From Paraflavisolibacter caeni (GTDB taxonomy: Bacteria > Bacteroidota > Bacteroidia > Chitinophagales > Chitinophagaceae): a stretch of DNA of 64,000 bases. Numbering within the stretch: the stretch's first letter is position 1; each line of letters opens with the position of its first letter. Positions 42,447 through 51,071 of the stretch are shown here, piece after piece. The notes beneath the pieces were generated by a model, which had not been told where the DNA came from, did not search any database, and worked only from the letters and a program-made list of their open reading frames with translations. The position numbers and the translations under genes were made by a program. The DNA lies in contig NZ_JAOTIF010000001.1 in assembly GCF_025628885.1 (NCBI RefSeq), forward strand, positions 911,751-975,750, given 5' to 3'.

Positions 42447-44231
42447 ATGAGGTTTCAAGGAAGAGCATATTGCATATTCCTGGTCCTCCTTTGTTTTATA
42501 ACCCATTTCGTTTCTGCCCAGGACCAAAAGGTGGCGGATAGCCTGGCCAAGATATATCGTGAAGGAGTACAAGATGATACAGATAAACTGGAGTTGCTCA
42601 GAAATTTGTCTTTCAATGAGGTGAAAGACCTTAATCTTGCTTTACGATATGCAGAAGAACTAATCAGCCTGGCCAAGAGACAAGGTAATTACATATACCT
42701 ATACAGGGGGTATTTACAAAAGGGAAATAAAAAAAGATTGCTAGGCGATCTTGATGAAGCATTGGATGCTTATTTCAAGAGTGCGGAAGCAGCCAGCAAG
42801 GCAAACTTTCTCTCCGGGGAAGGAACCGCTTATGGAGCCATAGCTGATATTTATTCAATTTCCAATAATCAACGCAATGCAAGTCTTTATTATAATAAGG
42901 CCATTTCAACCCTGCGCCGATCGAAGGACTCTGTTGCATTAGCATCTGCTATTTCGAATGCTGGTGATGAATTGCTTAATACTAAGCATTATGATTCTGC
43001 TCTTTTGTATTTTAAGGAATCAAAAAGAATTTTTGAAAAGCTCAATTACCCTATAGGGTATGCCTACAGCCTAGGGAACATCGGAATGGTGTACGCTAAT
43101 CTTGGCGTCAACCCTTTAGCTGAAAAATACATCAATGAGGCCATCGGGATTTTGGAAAATGCAGGAGATTATTATCCTATCTGTGAATATCTCCTCTCTA
43201 TGGCTGATATCTATCGTGATAAAGGGGAGGATCACATCGCGCTGAACTATGCTCACAGGAGCCTGGAACTAGCCCGGCAGTACCGGCTGAAAGAACAGAT
43301 CAGCGATGCTGATCTGAAGCTGTCTGAACTCTATGAACAAACCGGTAATCCAGCCGAATCCTTTAAATATTACAAGGATCATATTGTATACAGGGACAGC
43401 GTGAATGACATCAAATCTGTGCAGAAAATGGCTGACCTGCGTACAGATTATGAACTAGCCCAAAAGCAGGTAGAAGTGGATTTGTTGAACAAGAAGAAAC
43501 AAAACCAGCAGATCATTGTGATTTCCCTTTTCATTATTCTTGGTTTGACGACAGTAATACTGGCCACATTATTCTGGTATTATAAAGCGATTTCAAGAGA
43601 GAAAGAAAAATCAGAGCTTTTGTTGTTGAATATTTTACCTGCTGAGACTGCAAAGGAGTTAGAGCAAAACGGGAAAGTAGAGGCAGTAAAGATTGACCAG
43701 GTTTCTGTGTTATTTTCTGATTTTATCGAGTTTTCAAAGTTAGCGGCACAAGTTGAACCAGAACAATTAGTGAAGAGCCTGGATTATTACTTTAAAGGAT
43801 TTGATGAGATCGCAACCAGATATGGTCTTGAGAAAATAAAAACTATTGGTGATTCGTACATGTGTGCCTCCGGGCTTCATACCTCTGATCAAAAGAATGT
43901 AAAGCATGTAATCTATGCAGCAAAGGAAATGATCGAACTGGTGGACAACGAGCTGAACGCACCGGATGACATTATACATTTTAAAGTTAGAATCGGGATA
44001 CACACAGGACCCGTTGTGGCGGGTATAGTGGGCACCAAGAAATGGCAGTATGATATTTGGGGCGATACCGTAAACATTGCCTCACGGATGGAATCTATGT
44101 CGAATCCGGGACGTGTGAATCTTTCGGAAACCACCTACCAGCAAATTAATGATGAGTTTTCTTGTGAATACAGGGGTGAGATTGAAGTAAAGAACCATGG
44201 GGCGTTAAAGATGTACTTTCTTGTCCAGTAA
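42447..44231 (+). CDS. TPR-containing membrane adenylate cyclase (class III)
   Basis: A 594-residue signalling protein: signal sequence (1-24, VSAQ), exported TPR repeats at about 40-320, a coiled coil, one membrane helix at about 356-376, and a cytoplasmic class III cyclase at about 410-594. All catalytic positions are present: metal-binding Asp425 (LFSDFIEF) and Asp469 (TIGDSYM), adenine-selecting Lys465 and Asp536 (QYDIWGD), and transition-state Asn543 and Arg547 (TVNIASRM). The Lys/Asp pair points to ATP rather than GTP as substrate, so it should make cAMP. The TPR part probably senses an envelope protein. Start ATG at 42447. Confidence 0.93.
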   Translation: MRFQGRAYCIFLVLLCFITHFVSAQDQKVADSLAKIYREGVQDDTDKLELLRNLSFNEVKDLNLALRYAEELISLAKRQGNYIYLYRGYLQKGNKKRLLGDLDEALDAYFKSAEAASKANFLSGEGTAYGAIADIYSISNNQRNASLYYNKAISTLRRSKDSVALASAISNAGDELLNTKHYDSALLYFKESKRIFEKLNYPIGYAYSLGNIGMVYANLGVNPLAEKYINEAIGILENAGDYYPICEYLLSMADIYRDKGEDHIALNYAHRSLELARQYRLKEQISDADLKLSELYEQTGNPAESFKYYKDHIVYRDSVNDIKSVQKMADLRTDYELAQKQVEVDLLNKKKQNQQIIVISLFIILGLTTVILATLFWYYKAISREKEKSELLLLNILPAETAKELEQNGKVEAVKIDQVSVLFSDFIEFSKLAAQVEPEQLVKSLDYYFKGFDEIATRYGLEKIKTIGDSYMCASGLHTSDQKNVKHVIYAAKEMIELVDNELNAPDDIIHFKVRIGIHTGPVVAGIVGTKKWQYDIWGDTVNIASRMESMSNPGRVNLSETTYQQINDEFSCEYRGEIEVKNHGALKMYFLVQ

Positions 44232-44256
44232 AAGTGATTGTTCTTTGTAATTATCG

Positions 44257-46992
44257 CTACCTGGCTTTTGTAACTTGAGTTGGATCAATAAAATATTCAT
44301 CTTCCTTTATGAATTCCACTTCTGTAATTGCATTCCACGAATTCATGCTGTTTCCATTGCATACGATCCTAAGATAGCGGGCCTGGGCAGGTGTTAAATG
44401 ATAAGGTTCAAAATGAGTTGTCTGGCCACTACTATGCCCGGTATATAATGTCGTCCAATTAGTGCTATCCAGAGAGCTCTGAATTATAAAGTAGGCTTTT
44501 CTTTCATTTCCCCGGTACCATGCCACCTTAACTGTTTTTATCACTTCTATAGTATCAAAAGAATACCTGATCCATTGGCTATCTTCCTGGGCTGACCAGC
44601 GCGTATTGTATTTCCTATCAATAGTGTTGAATGCGACATTACCGTCATCAGCACTCGCTAATACATTCGTTATGATAACTTTTTGAGGATTATGAATGTC
44701 CACGGGAGTATAAGGCTGCAGATTGATGGTTTGCCCATAAACAATTGCTGTAACTGCTCTGTCTGTTTCAATTTTGGTGATTTCGCCCATCTGTAGCTGC
44801 ATCAAAAATCCTGTAGTAGTGTCAAAGGTTGCTTCGGCTGTTGAATCATTATTTAGATCTATAGTTGATGCTTCACCGCCTGCAGAAGTTCTGCCTATAT
44901 AAATGTTTCCTTTGACAGATCCTAGAATTGAAGTGAAGTCATTGCCCTTCCGAATAAAGCTTTTTTGTACAGAGTCAGCATCGGGGTCTTGTATGTTGCG
45001 GGGGTATATAAAAGTAATGTTACTATCAGTTCCTGAAATCATTCTGACAGGAAGAAGGTCGCCATATGAACTCCTCCGGGTTGTATCCGTGGCTGTAATT
45101 GTAGGAGATGAATGTAAGGCAATAAAGTTTTGCTGATCAGATTCATTAGAAAATGATGTGCTTGCAATATGAGATGTAAGATGATAGTTAAGGTAAGATG
45201 TGCCATCGAATGTTAATATTGGCCAGGTTATGCCGTAATTAGTTGTAGAAGATGTAAGTATTGATAGTATGCCATCAGGTATAATAATGAAGTCGTTTGT
45301 AAAAGTTGGTCCCGTTTGACCTCTTTTAGGTTTATAGTTTATCCGGCAGCGTACTAATAAAGGATGCGTAAACTGTGTGGAAAAAAAAGCTTCATAACGT
45401 TCAGGTAAACTTGCTAATCTTACCCAGTTATTATTCTCTAAAAAAGTTGGAGCAAAAGATATCCCTAAGCCCGATTTAGTTTCCCTGATGCCATCAGATG
45501 GACCAAGGCGTGAATCCCAGCCCGGCCTTGCAAAACGGACTACGCCTAATGTGGTCCAATAAAGATCATTATTCAAGTCTGTAGATCCCCTCATGCAAAC
45601 TTCGATGTGCATTCCTCCTGCATTTGCAATAGCAGTAGACAAAGAAGTGTCGCTTACAATCGTATAGCCTCCTATTTCATTTGGAGCAGGTTTTTCTGCA
45701 ATGGCAGTTCTGTGTCTCAAATAATTCTCCGCTATGTGATACATCATATAGCCATTGTAGTTAGTAAAAAAGCTGTATCCAGCATACCTGTTTCTGATTT
45801 GAGGATCGAAATGATTTTTCGTCACAGAATAAGTCCCATCAGATCTTTGCCACCTTTGAACACTCTGGAATCCAAGTGCTGCAGCGTGGCGATACTGACC
45901 CGCCAGCAGCGTATCTCCTTGATTGAAAGCTATTTCGGCCATGGTTTCAAAACTGTTGGCTAACACAAGATCATTCCAGGTGTGATTCCCACTACGTCCT
46001 CCCGCGACACCTTGCCCTGATGGATCTTGATATAAAAGGCTTGATTGAGTTCCTTTCATTAATATGTTTAAGATATCACCTTGAGATGCACCGTCATATC
46101 CATCAGCAACCATTGCCAGCAGATTACTTCTTGCTGCTGATTCATACGGCCATGTATCAGGATTGGAGGTGGAATCGTGGTAAAAATTCCATAAATTATT
46201 AATCAGTCTACTTTTTTGTGTATTGATCCAGCTGTCTTCAATCCAGTTCACCGCTTTATCTTTTTGTATAAACCCATATTTTGCCCTATACCATTCGCCC
46301 TTCATCGCATATGTTCTCCAGTTATGAGTTCTCCCACGGATAATTTTATTGACAGGAATTGACATCCTGGTCCTCCAGATTTGTATTTGTGAAGTTGAAA
46401 CATAGGGAGCATAAAGAGGAATTGCTACTGCGAGGGGCGCCAGGAAAAATTCTCCATGATTGTCTGGTATCGACGAAGCGCCCTCTGCTACATCAGTAGT
46501 GGCCTTGTTCATAGCGGATACTCCTTCATCTAATAAATCTGAAGCACGGCCAGCAGAAATTAAAGTAGCAATCGCATTAGCAAAATATGGCGTAGCATAT
46601 TGCATTTCATTATTTTCGTAGGGGTCAATGATAGCGCCGTTTGAATCCTGGAAGTTTACAGTTCTTCTGACGAGTCCTTCAACTTTATCCAGATAGGTAT
46701 TTTCAGAAATGTTCAATGGAATCCATGGCCTTGAGGTGAGGTGATATCTGACATTTGGCAAAGTAGATGGCATTCCTATCTCTTGTGCGTACAATCTGAT
46801 TGTGAAGTTCATTACAAACAAGAAAAAGTAAACAGAATAGTTGCCTTTAAATAATTGTTTAACAATAAAAAAGAATATACGCTTATTATGGTTTGATTGA
46901 TTTACATAGATGGGATTAATAAACAGGAGCAGATGCTTGTAAAAAGATTTCATTATACTACCAGGGAGTATATAGAAGAAGTGCTGGTTCAT
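44257..46992 (-). CDS. Secreted polysaccharide-lyase-like protein with C-terminal F5/8 type C domain
   Basis: A 911-residue protein. The real signal peptide probably begins near residue 50 (FFLFVMNFTIRLYAQE), so the start may be internal (for example ATG giving MKSFYKH or later). Residues about 80-430 are helix-rich and Trp/Tyr-rich (NWRTYAMKGEWYRAKYGF, GNHTWNDLVLANSFETMAEI) as in the alpha/alpha-toroid of polysaccharide lyases. Residues about 440-760 are beta-sandwich-like (super-sandwich). The C-terminus (about 775-900) is a discoidin/F5-8C carbohydrate-binding module (NTRWSAQEDSQWIRYSFDT and ARYLRIVCNGNSMNSWNAI). The lyase family (PL8-like) is inferred from layout, not from catalytic residues. 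Confidence 0.7.
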   Translation of the reverse strand: MNQHFFYILPGSIMKSFYKHLLLFINPIYVNQSNHNKRIFFFIVKQLFKGNYSVYFFLFVMNFTIRLYAQEIGMPSTLPNVRYHLTSRPWIPLNISENTYLDKVEGLVRRTVNFQDSNGAIIDPYENNEMQYATPYFANAIATLISAGRASDLLDEGVSAMNKATTDVAEGASSIPDNHGEFFLAPLAVAIPLYAPYVSTSQIQIWRTRMSIPVNKIIRGRTHNWRTYAMKGEWYRAKYGFIQKDKAVNWIEDSWINTQKSRLINNLWNFYHDSTSNPDTWPYESAARSNLLAMVADGYDGASQGDILNILMKGTQSSLLYQDPSGQGVAGGRSGNHTWNDLVLANSFETMAEIAFNQGDTLLAGQYRHAAALGFQSVQRWQRSDGTYSVTKNHFDPQIRNRYAGYSFFTNYNGYMMYHIAENYLRHRTAIAEKPAPNEIGGYTIVSDTSLSTAIANAGGMHIEVCMRGSTDLNNDLYWTTLGVVRFARPGWDSRLGPSDGIRETKSGLGISFAPTFLENNNWVRLASLPERYEAFFSTQFTHPLLVRCRINYKPKRGQTGPTFTNDFIIIPDGILSILTSSTTNYGITWPILTFDGTSYLNYHLTSHIASTSFSNESDQQNFIALHSSPTITATDTTRRSSYGDLLPVRMISGTDSNITFIYPRNIQDPDADSVQKSFIRKGNDFTSILGSVKGNIYIGRTSAGGEASTIDLNNDSTAEATFDTTTGFLMQLQMGEITKIETDRAVTAIVYGQTINLQPYTPVDIHNPQKVIITNVLASADDGNVAFNTIDRKYNTRWSAQEDSQWIRYSFDTIEVIKTVKVAWYRGNERKAYFIIQSSLDSTNWTTLYTGHSSGQTTHFEPYHLTPAQARYLRIVCNGNSMNSWNAITEVEFIKEDEYFIDPTQVTKAR

Positions 46993-47609
46993 AGATTAAC
47001 GTTTAATGAAGGAGTGCTAATTATTAGCTGTCCATTTATTAACGAGGATGGATAAAGTTAAATAAATAAGCTTCATCATCGGGCTGTGTATAAAATCGGA
47101 AAATTATAAGAGCTCAATTATGGCTCTATGCATGAGTGGCCTGATTTTTGAAAGCTTAACAATAAAATAAAACTATAATGCCTATGTCAAAGAATTACTA
47201 TTTATCAAATGGATATAACAATAAACAACATGAATAGGCTTCATGAGAAAGCTACTTATACTCTGGTTGAAATATCTCAGCGATAATTAAACTGAACAAT
47301 AGCATATTCATGCAGGTGAGCCTTCTATAAGGAATGCTAAGATTTGATTTTCTAATTTGAATAGATGACTAATTTGAATTGCTAAGCAATGCTTATTCAA
47401 TGGGATAATAAGCTTTGCAATAATATATATTTTTTTTTATAGATTAAATGTTTCTATTTTTATAAAAGACTTGCAGGATTTGCCTATTGTCATTATCGCC
47501 TACCTTACTTATCTGCTTTATGTTCAATTCTATCAATCCTAAAAATTACCACCAGATCCAACTATGAAAGGCTGTTTTCGTTAGGTGTTCAACATCCAAA
47601 TTTCTTAAC
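46993..47609. other. AT-rich divergent intergenic region
   Basis: The 617 bases between the lyase-like gene and the first large T9SS cargo gene are AT-rich and show no gene, RNA or repeat that I can support. A 19-codon frame near 47178 is too short to credit. Promoters for both flanking genes should lie here. Confidence 0.5.
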
Positions 47610-50600
47610 ATGCGAACCAGCTTTTTAAATTTATCAACGGCTATTGCTGCAATGTTTTTTTTATTGTCTTTTCCGTTCCTTCAAACTCTTGACATTTCAT
47701 CTTTCCTAACCAATACAGTTGAGTTTGGTGCCACGAACAGATTATCGGTAACGGAGCATAGGAGCATCAATTTGGCAAAGGTTTCAAGCATTTCTAATGT
47801 TTTCCATGCTACTAATTTTTCAGCCGGACCTTATTCTGCTACTGGCAACAAGGGCGCATATGCATTGACTAATTTAATGATCAATTTTCAGGATGTCTCA
47901 ACTGTACCTCCAGGAGGTTGGTTGGTGGACTTTGGACAACCATATGGTGCGCGCACTTCAGCAAACCAAGGTACGGGTAATACTTATGGATGGGTCAAGC
48001 GTGTGGATAATACGCTGCTTGATATGACGGCATATGGACGAAAAAGATCTAGTCCTTCGGATGTATTGTTAGCAACGCTCATGCATATGCAGCCATCCGG
48101 TGCCACGGAAGGCAAATGGGAGGCTTTAGTGGTGAATGGCACATACAATGTTACTGTATCTGTAGGTGATGGTAGTTATGTAGACAGCAAACATTACATT
48201 AATATAGAAGGCACGGCTGCCATTGTTAATTTTATACCTACTACCAGTAACCGGTTCAAGTCTTCCTCTGTTACAGTAACTGTGTCCGATGGCAAATTGA
48301 CTGTTGATGCTATTGGTGGTACCAACACCAAAATCAATTATATTATTATACAGCCCTCAATAAGCGGTCTGAATGTAAACTTCCAGGATTCAGCTACCGT
48401 TCCACCTGCAGGTTGGCTAAAAGACTTTGGGCAACCTTTTGGTGTCCGTACTTCAGCTTTTCAAGGCAGTGGCAATACATACGGATGGATTCATAAGGAG
48501 GATAATACGCCATTAGATCTGACTTTAAATGGGCGTAGGAGAAGTAAGCCTTCCAATAATTTATTGCAAGCTACGCTCATGCATATGCAGGCTGATGATG
48601 TAGTGAATTTTGCCGGAACCCCCATAGAAGGGCGGTGGGAAGCCCAGATTCCAAATGGGCTTTATGATGTAACTGTTTCAATAGGTGATGCTGTTTATTT
48701 CGGTCCCAACAAACAATCTATCAATATAGAAGGGGTCCTGGCGATTATTGATTATATTTCTACAGCAACTGCACCCTTCAAAACTGCAACGGTTACTGTT
48801 GAAGTGAGGGATGGACGTTTAACAGTTGATGCATTTGGAGGTAATAATACTAAAATCAATTACATATCCATAGTGCCCTCTACTTCTTCTAACTTACCTT
48901 TTGTAGAAACGGTGAATCCGCCTAACCGTTCCGGAAATGTTGGAGAGTATTCTTCTTTATCCACAGATGTTCTGAATTTACCAAATGGAGGCATTAATAA
49001 CGCAACGATTACTCCTGCTACGGTTTTTCTAACTGAAGGACCCGGAGGCCCTGTTGTACCAGCAAACGTTAATGGTACGGGAGGTGGAGATGCTATTACC
49101 CTGGTGCCATCTGCACCTTTAAAATTGAGTACTACATATGTATTCAATGTTACCAATGGCGTAAAGGATTTGTCTGGTGCAGGTTTTATTCCTTTTTCCA
49201 GCGCGTTTACTACCACTTCGGTACCTACGCCACCACTGCCCAATGTGACGTTTACCAAAGTGCAACTGACCAATACAACCGGAAAGCATTCTAGTTTGAC
49301 CATTGGACCGGATGGCAAATTATATGCATTAACTATTGATGGGATCATTAAACGGTTTACAATCAATGCTAATGGTACTTTGGGTACGCCTCAACTAATT
49401 TATTCTTTACAGGATGCCTATGGTACCAGGAAACAGCGGTTAGCCGTCGGGTTTGCATTTGATCCTTCCTCAACTGCCACCAACCTGATCGCTTATGTGA
49501 CACATTGTACCTATGTATTTCAAAATGCGCCGGACTGGGATGGAAAATTGACAAAATTAAGCGGTAGCAATCTTCAGACTGTTCAGGATCTACTCATTAA
49601 TTTACCCCGTTCATCCAAGGATCACGTGACCAACAGTATTACATTTGGTCCGGATGGTGCTTTGTATTTCACTCAAGGTTCTCTATCCGGAATGGGGGCT
49701 GCGGATATGACCTGGAATATGAGAGATGAACATTTACTCTCTGCAGCATTGTTAAGGCTGGATCTGACCAAATTGAGTACTTTACCCTTAAATGTAAAAA
49801 CAACAGACGGGGGAGGTACTTACAATCCCTATGCGACTAACGCCCCTTTGACTATTTATGCTTCAGGAATCCGTAATGCTTATGATATGGTTTGGCATAG
49901 TAATGGCGAATTATATTTACCCACCAATGGTTCTGCTGCAGGTGGTAATACGCCAGCCTCAGTCAATGGAACATTAAGGCCTGATGGAACTACCTACAAT
50001 GGGCCAAATGTGCCTGCATTAACCGATGTTCCGCAAACCCAGAAAGACTATCTCTTTAGGGTTAAGAAGGGTGGGTACTATGGTCATCCGAATCCTTCAA
50101 GGGGCGAGTACGCAATGAATGGAGCTAATCCTACAGCCGGAACAGATCCGGCCCAGGTTGACGCTTATGTTATCGGTACCAGGCCTGATGTAAACTGGAG
50201 GGGGTTTGCTTTTGATTTTCAGAACAATAAATCGCCCAATGGCGCTATTGAATATAAGAGTAATACTTTCAATGGTGCCCTGCAAGGAAAATTACTGGTG
50301 GTTCGCTATAGTCAAAATGATGATATTATTGCGCTTACCCCCGGAGGTACTAATAAAGATATTGTTAGCTTCAATGAAGGGGGCTCAATACAAGGTTTTA
50401 CTGGTTTTGTAGACCCGCTGGATTTGATAGAAGATGTACGAAATGGAAATATCTATGTTTCTGAATATGGCGGTAATGGGAAGATCACATTGCTGAAACC
50501 AAATACTAGCTCTTCATCAAGTTTGGTTTCAGGCAACAATGTTGGAATTGAGCAGTCTGTTTCCAGTGCATACCTGGAACAGAATGCGCCCAATCCATTT

Positions 50601-50822
50601 AGTGATAATACAGTTATTGGTTACGGTGTGCCCCAGGATGCACGTTCAATGAAATTAGTGATTACAGACATGCGGGGGACAGTAGTGAAGAAAGTGTCAC
50701 TTACCAAAGGAAAGGGCCAGATAACCATTGCCTGGGAAGAATTACCTGCCGGGACTTACGTATATAGCTTGTGGATTGATGATAAACAAATAGACAGTAA
50801 AAAGATGATTCTGCACAGGTAG
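47610..50822 (+). CDS. Secreted malectin/sugar-dehydrogenase-like propeller protein with T9SS domain
   Basis: A 1070-residue protein: N-terminal hydrophobic export signal (about 8-30); two malectin-like carbohydrate-binding domains at about 89-250 and 253-432 (each with NFQD...PPGGW/PPAGW, FGQPxGxRTS, MHMQ, INIEG and TVDAxGGxNTKINYI); an Ig-like Big_5 domain (about 437-545); a glucose/sorbosone-dehydrogenase-like six-bladed propeller (about 550-985, SLTIGPDGKLYAL, GPDGALYF, YGHPNPSRGEY); and a T9SS type A tail (about 1000-1070, EQNAPNPFSDNTVIGY). It should be exported and displayed at the surface to bind or oxidise sugars. The two malectin units are clear internal duplicates. Its layout reappears inside the 2251-residue protein downstream. 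Confidence 0.88.
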   Translation: MRTSFLNLSTAIAAMFFLLSFPFLQTLDISSFLTNTVEFGATNRLSVTEHRSINLAKVSSISNVFHATNFSAGPYSATGNKGAYALTNLMINFQDVSTVPPGGWLVDFGQPYGARTSANQGTGNTYGWVKRVDNTLLDMTAYGRKRSSPSDVLLATLMHMQPSGATEGKWEALVVNGTYNVTVSVGDGSYVDSKHYINIEGTAAIVNFIPTTSNRFKSSSVTVTVSDGKLTVDAIGGTNTKINYIIIQPSISGLNVNFQDSATVPPAGWLKDFGQPFGVRTSAFQGSGNTYGWIHKEDNTPLDLTLNGRRRSKPSNNLLQATLMHMQADDVVNFAGTPIEGRWEAQIPNGLYDVTVSIGDAVYFGPNKQSINIEGVLAIIDYISTATAPFKTATVTVEVRDGRLTVDAFGGNNTKINYISIVPSTSSNLPFVETVNPPNRSGNVGEYSSLSTDVLNLPNGGINNATITPATVFLTEGPGGPVVPANVNGTGGGDAITLVPSAPLKLSTTYVFNVTNGVKDLSGAGFIPFSSAFTTTSVPTPPLPNVTFTKVQLTNTTGKHSSLTIGPDGKLYALTIDGIIKRFTINANGTLGTPQLIYSLQDAYGTRKQRLAVGFAFDPSSTATNLIAYVTHCTYVFQNAPDWDGKLTKLSGSNLQTVQDLLINLPRSSKDHVTNSITFGPDGALYFTQGSLSGMGAADMTWNMRDEHLLSAALLRLDLTKLSTLPLNVKTTDGGGTYNPYATNAPLTIYASGIRNAYDMVWHSNGELYLPTNGSAAGGNTPASVNGTLRPDGTTYNGPNVPALTDVPQTQKDYLFRVKKGGYYGHPNPSRGEYAMNGANPTAGTDPAQVDAYVIGTRPDVNWRGFAFDFQNNKSPNGAIEYKSNTFNGALQGKLLVVRYSQNDDIIALTPGGTNKDIVSFNEGGSIQGFTGFVDPLDLIEDVRNGNIYVSEYGGNGKITLLKPNTSSSSSLVSGNNVGIEQSVSSAYLEQNAPNPFSDNTVIGYGVPQDARSMKLVITDMRGTVVKKVSLTKGKGQITIAWEELPAGTYVYSLWIDDKQIDSKKMILHR

Positions 50823-50862
50823 CGATAAAAGTATGTGCCATTTCTGACCGTACCCTTACTTT

Positions 50863-50913
50863 TCAAAGTGTGTTGGGAAGCAATTAAGATAAAATAAAAC
50901 ACTTTGAGTTTTT
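50863..50913 (+). terminator. Probable terminator after the propeller gene
   Basis: TCAAAGTGT (50863-50871) pairs with ACACTTTGA (50899-50907) across a 27-base loop, followed by a T run. The loop is long, so this is only moderately supported. Confidence 0.4.
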
Positions 50914-51071
50914 ATTATATCAGGCAACTGGTTAAACGATTCGCACGTTCATATATATTATGATATGCCTGCAGTTGCTATACTATTTATAAAATAGTAA
51001 GAATACCTTTTAAATAACCCATAATAGTTATTGACGTGAAAGAGAGAAACCATACTTACAGTGCCAAGCAC

